Of a DNA stretch of 64,000 bases, positions 8,136 to 16,534 are shown in pieces. The DNA is from Halogeometricum sp. S3BR5-2. Lineage in GTDB: Archaea; Halobacteriota; Halobacteria; Halobacteriales; Haloferacaceae. The first letter of the stretch is position 1. Every line of letters begins with the position of its first letter. The stretch spans positions 558,001 to 622,000 of the forward strand of contig NZ_JAMQOQ010000001.1 of assembly GCF_031624635.1 (NCBI RefSeq), in the 5' to 3' direction. The position numbers and the translations under genes were made by a program. The notes beneath the pieces were generated by a model that was not told the origin of the DNA, made no database searches, and saw only the letters and a program-made list of their open reading frames with translations.

Positions 8136-8567
8136 TCAGGCCGTCGTCTCCAGTTCCTCGCGGAGCGCCGCCTCCAAGTTGTCGAGTTCGCGGTCGAGGT
8201 TGCGCTTGAAGAAGCTCTCGACGCCGGGGAGTTTGCCGTCGACGACGAACTCGTTGTGCAGTCGACTGCCCGTCTCCGTCTCCTCGATGGTGTGCTCGCC
8301 GGTGACGCGCATCACCTTCGAGGTGCCGACGAAGCGGACGAACCGGGGCGGGTCGCGTTCGACGTCTTCGGTCTCCACCGTCGCGGTCGACCGCACGAGG
8401 GGGATGGGAAGCGACACCTCCCACGTCGCCTCGTGCGTCTCCGGGTCGACCTCGTAGCTCTCGACGACGCTGATGGCCTCCGCGCGTCGCCCGGGGTCGG
8501 CGATGAACTCCCAGACTGCCTCCGGCGGGGCGTCGAACTCGAACGCTCTGCTGACGCGGACGGTCAT
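8136..8567 (-). CDS. SRPBCC (START/CoxG-like) ligand-binding protein
   Basis: This 143-residue single-domain protein has the SRPBCC helix-grip fold pattern. It opens with VRVSRAFEFDAPPEAVWEFIADP and the usual Ala-Pro-Pro-x-x-x-Trp-x-Phe-Ile-x-Asp block. A central strand series with RFVGTSKVMRV follows. It ends with the long C-terminal helix VESFFKRNLDRELDNLEAAL. The family binds lipids or other hydrophobic ligands in the cytoplasm and includes CoxG and polyketide cyclases. The ligand is unknown. It precedes the small HTH gene in opposite order on the same strand (that gene is upstream). Confidence 0.85.
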   Translation of the reverse strand: MTVRVSRAFEFDAPPEAVWEFIADPGRRAEAISVVESYEVDPETHEATWEVSLPIPLVRSTATVETEDVERDPPRFVRFVGTSKVMRVTGEHTIEETETGSRLHNEFVVDGKLPGVESFFKRNLDRELDNLEAALREELETTA

Positions 8568-8590
8568 GTAACTCGGCTACGGGAGGGGAG

Positions 8591-8598
8591 TAAAAAAG
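8591..8598 (-). promoter_or_regulatory. TATA box of the SRPBCC gene
   Basis: Minus-strand GCTTTTTTA ends about 24 bp before the ATG at 8567. It lies in the 40-bp gap after the next upstream gene's stop, so the SRPBCC gene likely has its own leaderless promoter. Confidence 0.5.
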
Positions 8599-8607
8599 CC
8601 ACCCGAC

Positions 8608-8832
8608 CTACCCGACGGTGACGCGCCACGTCGTCGATCGGGCGCGCCCCCACTTCTCTATCTCGACGTCCTCGGATTTCTCCGCGAGTCGAGGGAGGCG
8701 CGAACCGACCTGCTTGGCGGAGAGGCCGATGGCCTCGGCGATGTTCTTCGCCCGGAAGTATCGCTCGCCCGCGCCGACGCTCTCGCGCAGGTAGGCGATG
8801 ATCCGCTGTTCTTCGTCGGTGTACTCACTCAT
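8608..8832 (-). CDS. Small winged-helix-type DNA-binding protein (DUF7123-like)
   Basis: The protein is 74 residues from the ATG at 8832 (MSEYTDEEQRIIAYLRESV). A GTG two codons earlier is possible but adds only two residues. The layout is helix (residues 5-17), then RYFRAKNIAEAIGLSAKQVG (a helix-turn-helix core, AEAIGLSAKQVGSRL), then a wing ending VEIEKWGRARSTTWRV. This matches a compact winged helix common in haloarchaea. The DUF number is from memory. It is probably a DNA-binding regulator with unknown targets. A TATA-like TTAAGA sits about 27 bp upstream on the minus strand. Confidence 0.75.
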   Translation of the reverse strand: MSEYTDEEQRIIAYLRESVGAGERYFRAKNIAEAIGLSAKQVGSRLPRLAEKSEDVEIEKWGRARSTTWRVTVG

Positions 8833-8900
8833 TTTCACCGGTGGTAAGGGGGTTCGGCTCTTAACCGTTTTCGTCAGACATTAGTAAATTATCCGAGAGT

Positions 8901-9083
8901 TCACCAGAACGCCTGCGCGCCGACGACGGCGAGGCAGGCGGCGATGATGGCGACGGCGAACGAGAGCGCCGTCGTGAGTTGGTCGCCCGCGGCGACCATC
9001 CACGCGGCGGCCAGTATCGTAAGAACGGAGAACAGCACCGCGAAGCCGATTCCCTTGTCCGATTGGATGTCCTTCGTCTGCAT
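8901..9083 (-). CDS. Small two-helix membrane protein
   Basis: This is a 60-residue protein with a short cytoplasmic N-terminus (MQTKDIQSDKG). Two hydrophobic segments follow, GFAVLFSVLTILAAAWMVAAG and ALSFAVAIIAACLAVVGAQAF. There is almost no soluble part, so an integral membrane location is clear but no function follows. Similar short two-helix proteins are common and unannotated in haloarchaea. It lies 68 bp upstream of the winged-helix gene on the same strand. AACTAAGT, about 27 bp before the ATG, may be its TATA box. Confidence 0.65.
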   Translation of the reverse strand: MQTKDIQSDKGIGFAVLFSVLTILAAAWMVAAGDQLTTALSFAVAIIAACLAVVGAQAFW

Positions 9084-9182
9084 GTCTCGGAGTTCGGTGG
9101 CTCCGACTTAGTTCATTCGACAGTCGCTGACACGCCGGAGCGAGCGGTCCCGGCCTCCTCAGATTGGTTTCCTCCCAGAACA

Positions 9183-9192
9183 TTTTTTATAT
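9183..9192 (+). promoter_or_regulatory. TATA box of the LEA14 gene
   Basis: TTTTTTATAT is a strong archaeal TATA box centred about 26 bp before the ATG at 9214, so a leaderless transcript is expected. It stands out in a GC-rich background. Confidence 0.65.
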
Positions 9193-9213
9193 CGTGACTG
9201 TATTCTTCAGGAG

Positions 9214-10407
9214 ATGTTCGGACAGATCGCACCGCTGTTTCTCGGGAGTCGGGTCCGGGTCGTCGGTACCGCCCTCGCGGCGCTTCTCGTCCTGTGCGGC
9301 GGGGCGGTCGCCGCCGGCGTCGTCGGCGCGCCCGCGGTGTCGGACGTCGAGAACCGCTTCGGGACCGTGACCGAGGAGGCGACGGTGGTCGAGACGACCA
9401 TCGGGGTGTCGAACCCCAACCCCGTCGGGGTCGAACTCGGGGGCGTGACCGTCGGCTACGACGTGTGGATGAACGACGTGCGGATGGCGAGCGGAGAGAA
9501 ATCTGGCGTCGCCGTCGGCGCCGGGAACGCGACGGTGAACGCGACGACGGAGATGCGGAACGAACGCATCGCCCCGTGGTGGCGGTCGCACGTCAGCAAC
9601 GGCGAACGCACCGTCGTCAGCGTCGACCCGACGGTTCGCTCGGCGACGCTGGGCCGGACGTTCGACGCCCCGAACGTCACGCGCGAGGTGGAGACGGATA
9701 TGCTGTCGCAGTTCGACTCCGCGAAGACGCGGCCGGTGAACGCGAACGCTCCTCTCGTCTCCGATCCGATACTCTACGTGGAAGAGACGCGGGCGGCGTG
9801 GGGCGCGGTGAACGAGTCGACGACGGCGCTCGAACTGGCGTTCGTCGTCCGCAACCCGAAGCCGTACCCGATAACCGTCTCCCGCCTCGGCTACGATATC
9901 TCGATGAACGACGTGACGCTCGGAGAGGGGGCGAGCGACTCGGCGCACGTGATTCCGCCGGAGTCGACGCGGACGGTGCGGACGACGACGTACCTCCGCA
10001 ACGAGAACTTCGACGAGTGGTGGGTGAGCCACCTCGAACGGAACCAAGTGAGCGACCTGCGGATGACGTTCCACGCCCGCCTCGACGCGGCGGGGGAGAC
10101 GTTCCGCGTTCCGCTGGACGCCCTGACGTACGAACAGCGGGTGGAGACGGACCTCTTCGGGACGAAACCGACGGCGGGAGCGGGGAACGCGACGGCCGGC
10201 GGCGACCCGGCGGGGTCGGAGGAAGGAGCGACTCGGACGGAGGCGGAGACCGAAACGGGAACCGAGACCGGACCAGGGACGGCGACTCCCGGCGACGGCG
10301 ACGGAAGCGACGGCGGACTCCTCGGAGGGGAAACGTCGACCGGAGGGACGGCGACGGACGCCGCCGCGGGGGACGATGGTCTGTTCGCCGTCGACCCGAT
10401 AGAATAA
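9214..10407 (+). CDS. Exported protein with two LEA14 (WHy) domains
   Basis: This 397-residue protein has an N-terminal hydrophobic segment (about residues 16-37), giving a signal anchor or signal peptide. Two tandem LEA type-2 domains follow. The first has VVETTIGVSNPNPVGVELG (56-74) and YDVWMNDVRMASGE, the second has ELAFVVRNPKPYPITVSRLG and YDISMNDVTLGEG. They are a clear internal duplication with the hallmark NPNP/NPKP turn. WHy/LEA14 domains occur in desiccation-related proteins and archaea. The last 80 residues are a low-complexity Thr/Glu/Gly tail. It is likely at the cell surface; the partner and function are unknown. Confidence 0.85.
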   Translation: MFGQIAPLFLGSRVRVVGTALAALLVLCGGAVAAGVVGAPAVSDVENRFGTVTEEATVVETTIGVSNPNPVGVELGGVTVGYDVWMNDVRMASGEKSGVAVGAGNATVNATTEMRNERIAPWWRSHVSNGERTVVSVDPTVRSATLGRTFDAPNVTREVETDMLSQFDSAKTRPVNANAPLVSDPILYVEETRAAWGAVNESTTALELAFVVRNPKPYPITVSRLGYDISMNDVTLGEGASDSAHVIPPESTRTVRTTTYLRNENFDEWWVSHLERNQVSDLRMTFHARLDAAGETFRVPLDALTYEQRVETDLFGTKPTAGAGNATAGGDPAGSEEGATRTEAETETGTETGPGTATPGDGDGSDGGLLGGETSTGGTATDAAAGDDGLFAVDPIE

Positions 10408-10450
10408 GCGGCTCTCGTCTCCGCTCGCCGAAGAAGTGTTCTCGAATCGG

Positions 10451-11482
10451 TCAGCCGATGGTGACGTGGTCGGACTCCTCGTTCAGCGCGAGGTTCGCCG
10501 CTATCTCCGCGTTCCGCATGGCGTACTGGGCGGTCTGCTGGAGGCTGACGAGCACCTCGCGTATCTGGAGGAGTTGCTCGTTGTCCATCTCCGGCAGGTC
10601 GCCGAGGATGTCCTGTTCCTTGTCGCGGATGTCGCGGAACAGTTCGCGGCACTCGACGGTCAGGTCGTAGTCGCGTTCGACCACCGACTGCACCGCCTTC
10701 GTGGTTATCTCGTCGACCTGGTCGGTGAACTCCCGGATGCGGCGCATCGTCGTCGAGTCGATGTCGAGGGTGTGTCCCTCGGCGTCCATCACGATTTCGG
10801 CGATGTCCTCGGCGTTGTCCGCCGTGAGTTCGAGGTTCTTCGCCACCGAGCGGTAGCCGATGAGCGGGAAGCCGGATTCGAGGCCGACGGCGCGGCAGAG
10901 GTTCGGGTTCTGGTAGGCCGTGAAGATGAGTCGGAGCAGGAGGACGAATATCTTGTTCGCCTGCCGCTCGCGGTTGAGGGCTCGCTGAGCCAGGTCGGGG
11001 TTCCCGTGCGCGAGCGCCTTTATCGCCTCGCCGCGCATCGTGCTCCCCGTGTTCTCCAGGCGTTCGAGGAGGTTGTCGAGGGTGAAGTCCTCGGGGTCGA
11101 CCGAACAGCGGATGGCGATTCGCTCGGGCGTCTCCTCGATGACGCCGAGGCCCATCAGTTGCGTCTCCGCGCGGTAGACGGCGTTGATGTGCTCGGAGTC
11201 GAGGGCCCCCTCGCTCTTCTCGATGTGGATGACCCGCCGACCGAGCACGTACTGCGCGACGATGGCGCGTTCGAGGGCGTCCGCGTTGAGGGCGTCGGCG
11301 CGAATCGTCGCCAGCGCGTCCTCCTGACTCGCCGACTCCGGCAGGACGGTGAGCGTTCCCTTCCCACCCATCCGGAGGGACACCTCGTCGCCTTTGTTCA
11401 CGTTGTGCTCCTTCGCCCACTCCGCCGGTAACGTCATGGCCAGCGTCGACGGACCCAGCCGCTGGACCTTACGCGTCTCCAT
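10451..11482 (-). CDS. phoU: AbrB-PhoU fusion, phosphate uptake regulator
   Basis: This 343-residue protein starts at the ATG at 11482 (METRKVQRLGPSTLAMTLPA). Residues 1-50 form an AbrB/SpoVT-type swapped-hairpin DNA-binding domain (TLPAEWAKEHNVNKGDEVSLR). It is followed by two PhoU helical repeats containing IKALAHGNPDLAQRALNRER and CRELFRDIRDKEQDILGDLP. This AbrB-PhoU layout is the common haloarchaeal form. It probably senses phosphate transporter state and binds DNA. There is no pst operon in the window, so the phosphate link comes from the family only. Confidence 0.88.
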   Translation of the reverse strand: METRKVQRLGPSTLAMTLPAEWAKEHNVNKGDEVSLRMGGKGTLTVLPESASQEDALATIRADALNADALERAIVAQYVLGRRVIHIEKSEGALDSEHINAVYRAETQLMGLGVIEETPERIAIRCSVDPEDFTLDNLLERLENTGSTMRGEAIKALAHGNPDLAQRALNRERQANKIFVLLLRLIFTAYQNPNLCRAVGLESGFPLIGYRSVAKNLELTADNAEDIAEIVMDAEGHTLDIDSTTMRRIREFTDQVDEITTKAVQSVVERDYDLTVECRELFRDIRDKEQDILGDLPEMDNEQLLQIREVLVSLQQTAQYAMRNAEIAANLALNEESDHVTIG

Positions 11483-11613
11483 GTCACCCCCCTTGTTGGG
11501 GATGACCTTAATCCTCACTATATGGCGATTATACGTACACTCAGAATCGATGTCCGTATGATTGTCTACTGTTAACACTAAACGCGGAGAGAACGAGACC
11601 GATTTCCGGCGAT

Positions 11614-12684
11614 TCAGACGATTTCCATCATCCGGCGCTCGAACCGGCCGACGCGGACGCGCGTCCACCCGCGGAGTTCTGCGTCGAGTTCGGGGTCGTC
11701 GGTGTCGACGCGCAGCGTCCCGATTCCGTCGAGTTTCGACCGCGAGGCGACTATCTCCACGTCGCACCGGCGGATCACGTCGGGCGACAGTTGCGGGTTG
11801 CCGCGGCCGAAGACGAACCCCTGCCCGCCGATGGGCGAGACGACGACGACGTTCTCGCCGTCGGGCCCCAAGTTGTCCAGAATCTCGCGCTCGGAGGCGT
11901 CGCGGACGAGCACCTCCCCGTCGCGCCAGACGTCGACGCCGATGGGCGAACCCTCGAACCCGAGTTCGGCCTTCACCGCGCCGACGGTGCTGCCCGGCCC
12001 GAGGACGAACGTCTTCCCCGGCGCCGCCCGGACGTCGTCCGCGACGCCGGCGGCGAGGGCCTCGACCGTTCCCCCGCCGAGTTGCTTCGAGGACTGCACG
12101 TCGTCGGCGACGGGGACGGACGCGACGGCGCGGAGTTCGGGGTGCACCTCCCCCTCCCGATACTCGTCCTCGTCGATGTCCATCACCTCGCGGCGCTCGG
12201 TCCGGTCGAACGTCGTCGCCACGGCGGCGGCGTCCTCGGGCGAGACGGCGAACACCGACGAGTACACCTTCACCCCCGCGGGCGCGCCGAGCATCGGCAC
12301 GTCGGACCCCTCCACCGCTTCGGCCACGTCCGCGGCGGTGCCGTCCCCGCCCACGAACAGGACGAGGTCGACGCCCCTACCGAGAAACGCCTCGACGGCG
12401 CGTCGCGTGTCCCCGGCGGTGGTCTCGTCGCCCTCGGGGCCGCCCAACACCTCGGGGTCGAACCCAGCCTCGCGGGCGGCGGACTCGCCCATCTCGCCGC
12501 CCCACGCGAGGACGGTCACCTCGCGGTCGCTCTCCCGGAGGGCCTCGAACGTCCGGCGCGCCCGGTCGGGCGCCCGCGGGTCGGCGCCGCGGGCGCGCGC
12601 CTCCGCCACCTTCCCGTCGGTCCCCTTCAGTCCGACCCGACCGCCCATCCCCGCGATGGGGTTCACGACGACGCCGATTCGCAT
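11614..12684 (-). CDS. ATP-NAD kinase-like protein
   Basis: This 356-residue protein belongs to the NAD/diacylglycerol kinase superfamily. It starts MRIGVVVNPIAGMGGRVGLKG and carries the diagnostic GGDGT at residues 112-116, then VPMLGAPAGVKVYSSVFA. The C-terminal PIGGQGFVFGRGNPQLSPDVI block is typical of the long ATP-NAD kinase branch (AcoX/PpnK-like) in archaea. The likely reaction is phosphorylation of NAD to NADP, but this branch is poorly characterised. It lies 131 bp upstream of the PhoU gene on the same strand. Confidence 0.85.
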   Translation of the reverse strand: MRIGVVVNPIAGMGGRVGLKGTDGKVAEARARGADPRAPDRARRTFEALRESDREVTVLAWGGEMGESAAREAGFDPEVLGGPEGDETTAGDTRRAVEAFLGRGVDLVLFVGGDGTAADVAEAVEGSDVPMLGAPAGVKVYSSVFAVSPEDAAAVATTFDRTERREVMDIDEDEYREGEVHPELRAVASVPVADDVQSSKQLGGGTVEALAAGVADDVRAAPGKTFVLGPGSTVGAVKAELGFEGSPIGVDVWRDGEVLVRDASEREILDNLGPDGENVVVVSPIGGQGFVFGRGNPQLSPDVIRRCDVEIVASRSKLDGIGTLRVDTDDPELDAELRGWTRVRVGRFERRMMEIV

Positions 12685-12793
12685 ACGCGAGTGGAGCGGA
12701 GGCCGGAGGAAAAGCCCGCCGGTCGGCGCGTCGACGCGCGGGCGCGTCGGTTCGACAGAGGCGAGCGAGCGGCGTCGCCGTCGGAACTCGAAC

Positions 12794-12800
12794 GTTTAAG
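12794..12800 (+). promoter_or_regulatory. TATA box of a 38-residue membrane protein gene
   Basis: GTTTAAG is centred about 32 bp before ATG 12829 in an otherwise GC-rich stretch. It supports expression of the very small gene that follows. Confidence 0.5.
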
Positions 12801-12828
12801 AACGGGCCGCGGTAACAGTCGCGTAATA

Positions 12829-12945
12829 ATGATGCTGCTGCTTCAGGCGAGCGCCGAACCGTTCCCCATCATGGAGACGGGGGCGACGATTCTCATCGTG
12901 GGCATTCTGATGACCGTGGGTTGGCTCCTCTATCTGTACCGGTAG
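12829..12945 (+). CDS. 38-residue single-pass membrane protein
   Basis: ATG 12829 (a second ATG follows at 12832) opens a 38-codon frame ending TAG at 12945. The N-terminus MMLLLQASAEPFPIMETG is short, then a single membrane helix, ATILIVGILMTVGWLLYLY, ends in Arg. A TATA box sits at the leaderless distance, and the frame ends 6 bp before the convergent CinA gene's stop. Both support a real gene. The helix plus a terminal positive charge suggests a small accessory subunit or membrane peptide. The function is unknown. Confidence 0.6.
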   Translation: MMLLLQASAEPFPIMETGATILIVGILMTVGWLLYLYR

Positions 12946-12951
12946 CGGTCT

Positions 12952-13650
12952 CTACTCCTCCGCCGGGACGACGTCGACGCGTTCGCGGAGCCACGCCGCC
13001 GCCTCCTCCACCTCCGCCTCGTCGGTGCCGGAGAGTTTCAGCCGGACGTTCTCGCCGGGGTAGCTTCCCACCGTCACGTCGAACGCCGCCTGCACGTCGC
13101 GGAGGCGGTCCAAGAGGCCGCTCTCGGGTTCGCTCGTCACCACCGTCCGCGCGAACGTCTCCTCGCCGTCGAACTCGTCGGCGACCAACTCGAACATCGC
13201 CTTCATCTCGTCGGGAACGCCCGGGAGCACGTAGATGCCCTCGACGACGGCGCCGGGGGCGACGCCCTCCTCGTTCGGGAGCATCCGCGCCCGCGCGGGC
13301 AGGTGCGCCGTTCCCTCGGCCAGTTCGTCGGCGATGTAGCCGCCCTGTTCGGTCAGCCACGCCATCGCCTCCTCGTGTTCGACCAACTCGCGGCCGACGG
13401 CGGCGGCGACGCCGGCCATCGTCAGGTCGTCGTGCGTCGGGCCGAGGCCGCCGGTGACGACGACGGCGTCGTAGTCGGCGCGGTACTCGTTGACCACGCG
13501 GGCGATGTCGGAGACGCGGTCCGGCACCGTCGTCACGCGTTCGACGCGCGCGCCGCGGGCCGAGAGCCGTTCGCACAGCCACGAGGCGTTCGTGTTCACG
13601 GTGTCACCCGCGAGGAGTTCGTCCCCGACGGTGACGACTGCAACTCGCAT
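12952..13650 (-). CDS. CinA-type molybdopterin-binding-domain protein
   Basis: This 232-residue protein starts at the ATG at 13650 (MRVAVVTVGDELLAGDTVNT). The upstream frame is an Arg/Ala-rich non-coding stretch. It has the MoCF-biosynthesis fold: VGDELLAGDTVNTNASWL, DAVVVTGGLGPTHDDLTMAGV and IYVLPGVPDEMKAMFE. It corresponds to the N-terminal CinA/COG1058 domain without the C-terminal nicotinamide-nucleotide amidase domain. COG1058 proteins hydrolyse ADP-ribose or FAD-type pyrophosphates in some bacteria; the substrate here is open. Confidence 0.87.
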   Translation of the reverse strand: MRVAVVTVGDELLAGDTVNTNASWLCERLSARGARVERVTTVPDRVSDIARVVNEYRADYDAVVVTGGLGPTHDDLTMAGVAAAVGRELVEHEEAMAWLTEQGGYIADELAEGTAHLPARARMLPNEEGVAPGAVVEGIYVLPGVPDEMKAMFELVADEFDGEETFARTVVTSEPESGLLDRLRDVQAAFDVTVGSYPGENVRLKLSGTDEAEVEEAAAWLRERVDVVPAEE

Positions 13651-13794
13651 GACCGCCCGTAGGCGCAGGCCGGGTAAAAGGGCGCGGCCCGCGGCGAGGG
13701 CTACCCGTTCGACGGCGCCGCGTCGCTCCCTGGCGGTACCCGACGCTCCGGAGCCCTCCGGTTCGGTCATTCCGACCAATCGGGAAAATACACA

Positions 13795-13813
13795 TACATA
13801 ATATTCATATAAA
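13795..13813 (+). promoter_or_regulatory. AT-rich promoter of the glycerophosphodiesterase gene
   Basis: ATACATAATATTCATATAA is an AT-rich block about 25 bp before the ATG at 13828. The spacing favours that ATG over the in-frame ATG at 13846. Confidence 0.55.
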
Positions 13814-13827
13814 CACTTTCGTCCTCG

Positions 13828-15030
13828 ATGGGCGAAGCGGAAGTGATGTCACGAGACACACACGAGTTCGGTCGGCGGTCGTTCGTGGCGGGAACCGGTG
13901 CGCTCTTGGGCGCGGCGTCGCTCGGCGGCGTTGGGAGTGCGACTACGATGAACGGGACGAACGCGGCGAGGGAGGGCCACCGCGAGTGGAAGGGCGAAGA
14001 CGACGACCCGACGATCATCGCACACCGCGGGTTCGCCGGCGTCTACCCCGAGAACACGCTGGGCGCGGTCGGACGCGCGACGTGGGGCGACGGCGCCGAC
14101 ATGATCGAAATCGACGTCATCCCCTCGAAGGACGGCGAGGTGATGGTCCTCCACGACCCCGACCTCAGCAGCCGCGACGACGGGACGCGGGGGCTGACGG
14201 ACCTCGACGGCTACGTCTGGGAGTACACCGCCGAGGAACTACAGGAGGCGAACGTGCTCCAGAGCGGCGAGACGGTTCCGACGCTCGCGGAGGTGCTCGA
14301 CCTCGTGCCCGACTCCGTCGGCGTCAACATCGAGTTCAAGAACCCCGACACGACCGACATCGTCACGTCCGGCCGCCTTTCTGACGAGGAACTGACAGAG
14401 CGGATGGAGACGTGGCGGCCGCTGGCCGAAGAGGCGCTGCACGTCGCCTCGCAGTACGACAACGAGATTCTCGTCTCCTCGTTCGCCGAGGCGGCCATCG
14501 CCGTCGTCCGCGACATCGACCACAGCGTCCCGGTGGCGTACCTGTTCTTCGGCTCCATCGAGACGGGGCTGGAGATAACCCGCGACTACGGCTGCGAGGC
14601 GATGCACCCGCCGTACGACATGATCAAGGGAACGCCCTTCTTCGGCGACGTCTACGGCTCCTACGAGGATATCGACCTCGTGGAAATCGCCCGCGAGGAG
14701 GACCGCACGCTGAACGTCTGGACCGTCGGCACGTGGTACCAGGCCGAGCAACTCGCCGCCGCCGGCGTCGACGGCCTCATCGCCGACTACCCGAACCTGC
14801 TGTGGTCCGGCAACGACGAGATGGAGTGGAAGCGGGGCGACTCCGAGGACCACGAGGACGAGAGCGAGACCGGCACGGAGGAAACGAAGACGGAAACAGA
14901 AACGGAATCCGATGCGGATGCGGAGACGGCGACGGAAGCGGCGAACGAGACGACGGCCGCCGAGACCGGGACCGGGACCGGAACCGAAACAGCGGTGCCG
15001 ACCGAGACGGAGACCGACGACGGGAACTGA
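13828..15030 (+). CDS. Tat-exported glycerophosphodiester phosphodiesterase
   Basis: This 400-residue protein has a twin-arginine signal (GRRSFVAGTGALLGAASLGG, residues 15-34), so it is exported folded. The GDPD TIM-barrel follows: IIAHRGFAGVYPENTLGA (H66, R67), MIEIDVIPSKDGEVMVLHDP (E94, D96, H109) and a C-terminal NVWTVGTWYQAEQLAAAGVDGLIADYP. It would split glycerophosphodiesters into glycerol phosphate and an alcohol. The last 70 residues are a Glu/Thr-rich low-complexity tail. Archaeal membrane lipids are ethers of the opposite glycerol stereochemistry, so it may scavenge external bacterial lipid headgroups. That role is inference. Confidence 0.9.
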   Translation: MGEAEVMSRDTHEFGRRSFVAGTGALLGAASLGGVGSATTMNGTNAAREGHREWKGEDDDPTIIAHRGFAGVYPENTLGAVGRATWGDGADMIEIDVIPSKDGEVMVLHDPDLSSRDDGTRGLTDLDGYVWEYTAEELQEANVLQSGETVPTLAEVLDLVPDSVGVNIEFKNPDTTDIVTSGRLSDEELTERMETWRPLAEEALHVASQYDNEILVSSFAEAAIAVVRDIDHSVPVAYLFFGSIETGLEITRDYGCEAMHPPYDMIKGTPFFGDVYGSYEDIDLVEIAREEDRTLNVWTVGTWYQAEQLAAAGVDGLIADYPNLLWSGNDEMEWKRGDSEDHEDESETGTEETKTETETESDADAETATEAANETTAAETGTGTGTETAVPTETETDDGN

Positions 15031-15036
15031 CGCCCG

Positions 15037-15840
15037 TCAGCCCATTCCCGGCGGCGGGTCGTCGTCGAACTCGTCGCCGTCGGTGTCGACGCCCAGCCCC
15101 ATCTCCTCGCGCTGTTCCCGCAGCGCCTCTATCTTCTGGCGATAGTACAGCAGGCCGCCGACGCCGATGAGGGCGAACAGGGCGAACACGGCGCCGAACA
15201 CGTACAGGTCCCGTTCGAGGAAGAACTGCACCGAGACGGTGTCGGCGTTCTCGATGTTCTGCCAGCGGATGAGCGACCGCCCGTCGTCGGTGGTTAGCCG
15301 CTCGTAGCCGCCCGGGTTCGCCTGTCCGAGGATGGGAGCGTCGATGCTGCGGTCCGGCGGGAGCACGATTTCGTAGGAGCCCTGCACGTACGTCGGCAGC
15401 GAGAAGCGCTTGGGCGACCCGCCGCTGGTGAACGCGAGGTGGCCGCCGCTCGTCCCGTTCGGCAGGACGACGGTGGTTTCGTCGCGGTTCTGCTGTACCG
15501 CGCCGCCGCGGTTCCGAATCTCGGAGCCGTTGATGACGGTGCCGTTCGGGTAGCGGTAGCGCACCGCCTCGACGGACAGGGGGTTCCGGCCGCCGACGCC
15601 GTCCCGGCGGTAGAGTTCGATCTCCGATTGGTTCAGTTCGTACACCGCGGCGAACTGCGTGCTCTCCTGAATCTCGATGTGAACCGTCGCGTTGGCGTCC
15701 CACGCGTAGCCTCCTTCGACGGGCGGGTCCGAGTCGATTCGCTCGGCCGGCACGTCGTTCGAGCCGAACAGGCCGAGACAGCCGGACGTGGCGGCGAGAG
15801 CGATGAGCGCGGCGAACGCGAGGAGCAGTCGTCGGTTCAT
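15037..15840 (-). CDS. DUF5803 surface lipoprotein
   Basis: The 267-residue protein begins MNRRLLLAFAALIALAATSGCLGLFG, a Sec signal with a lipobox ending in Cys20, so it is probably lipid-anchored outside the cell. The ectodomain (about 30-215) is beta-rich with many Asn-x-Thr/Ser sites, a common N-glycosylation sequon in haloarchaea. A C-terminal membrane helix (YVFGAVFALFALIGVGGLLYY) and a short acidic cytoplasmic tail follow. The layout matches haloarchaeal DUF5803 proteins as I recall them. It lies 10 bp downstream of the DUF2110 gene and could be the last gene of a TFE-DUF2110-DUF5803 operon. Confidence 0.8.
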   Translation of the reverse strand: MNRRLLLAFAALIALAATSGCLGLFGSNDVPAERIDSDPPVEGGYAWDANATVHIEIQESTQFAAVYELNQSEIELYRRDGVGGRNPLSVEAVRYRYPNGTVINGSEIRNRGGAVQQNRDETTVVLPNGTSGGHLAFTSGGSPKRFSLPTYVQGSYEIVLPPDRSIDAPILGQANPGGYERLTTDDGRSLIRWQNIENADTVSVQFFLERDLYVFGAVFALFALIGVGGLLYYRQKIEALREQREEMGLGVDTDGDEFDDDPPPGMG

Positions 15841-15850
15841 TCGTTCGGGC

Positions 15851-16534
15851 TCAGGTGAGGACGCACTTGAGTTCGGAGGGGAGGTACTTGCCGATGCTGG
15901 CGAGGAGGCCCGGCGGGTCGGTGCCCTCCGGACAGACGATGCTCTGTTCGAGGAGGCCGAGGCGCTCGACGGTGACGATGTCCTCGGCGTGCCCCGCGCG
16001 GTTGACCGTCGCGCGGACCTCCCCGCGGGTGGCGCTGTTGACGTTCACGCGGCCGCTCCGCCCCTCCTCGCGGGTCCACCCGTACAGGCGGTCCCGCGTC
16101 TCGTCGGCGAGGCTGGAGCCGTCCTCGTCGTAGACGAACGCCAGCGGCGTGTGCTGGACGATGCCGAAGCGGTCGCGAATCTGCGTCGGCGACCCGGTGC
16201 CGAGGCCGAGTCCCTCCGTCGAGATGCGGACGTGGTTGTGGAAGCCGACGTCGAGGACGAAGCCGTCCTCGTCCCACGAGTCGAGGGTGCCGACGTACGT
16301 CTCGCCCTCGGTCAGGTGCGGGGTCACCTCGCCCCACTCCTCCCCGAGGAGGTTCCGCGCGGCCGTGGCGTCGTCGCCCGTCACGGTGACGGAGACGAAG
16401 CCGTCGTCGCGGACGCCGATATCCCACGTCACGTCCAGTTCGCCCACGTCGTTGCGGATGAGCGAGTCGAGGCTGTCGAGGGCGCGTTCCCGCGCGTCGC
16501 CTTCGACGTAGCACTTCGTGGCGAGGACGACCAT
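15851..16534 (-). CDS. DUF2110 family protein
   Basis: This is a 227-residue soluble protein from ATG 16534 (MVVLATKCYVEGDARERALD). It contains TPHLTEGETYVGTLDSWDEDGFVLDVG, a stretch resembling an S1-like or OB-type small barrel (my reading), and ends SELKCVLT. The family is archaeal and often sits next to tfe, as here: the start codon overlaps the tfe stop by one base (TGATG), so translation is coupled. That linkage suggests a role in transcription or RNA handling, but no activity is known to me. Confidence 0.85.
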   Translation of the reverse strand: MVVLATKCYVEGDARERALDSLDSLIRNDVGELDVTWDIGVRDDGFVSVTVTGDDATAARNLLGEEWGEVTPHLTEGETYVGTLDSWDEDGFVLDVGFHNHVRISTEGLGLGTGSPTQIRDRFGIVQHTPLAFVYDEDGSSLADETRDRLYGWTREEGRSGRVNVNSATRGEVRATVNRAGHAEDIVTVERLGLLEQSIVCPEGTDPPGLLASIGKYLPSELKCVLT

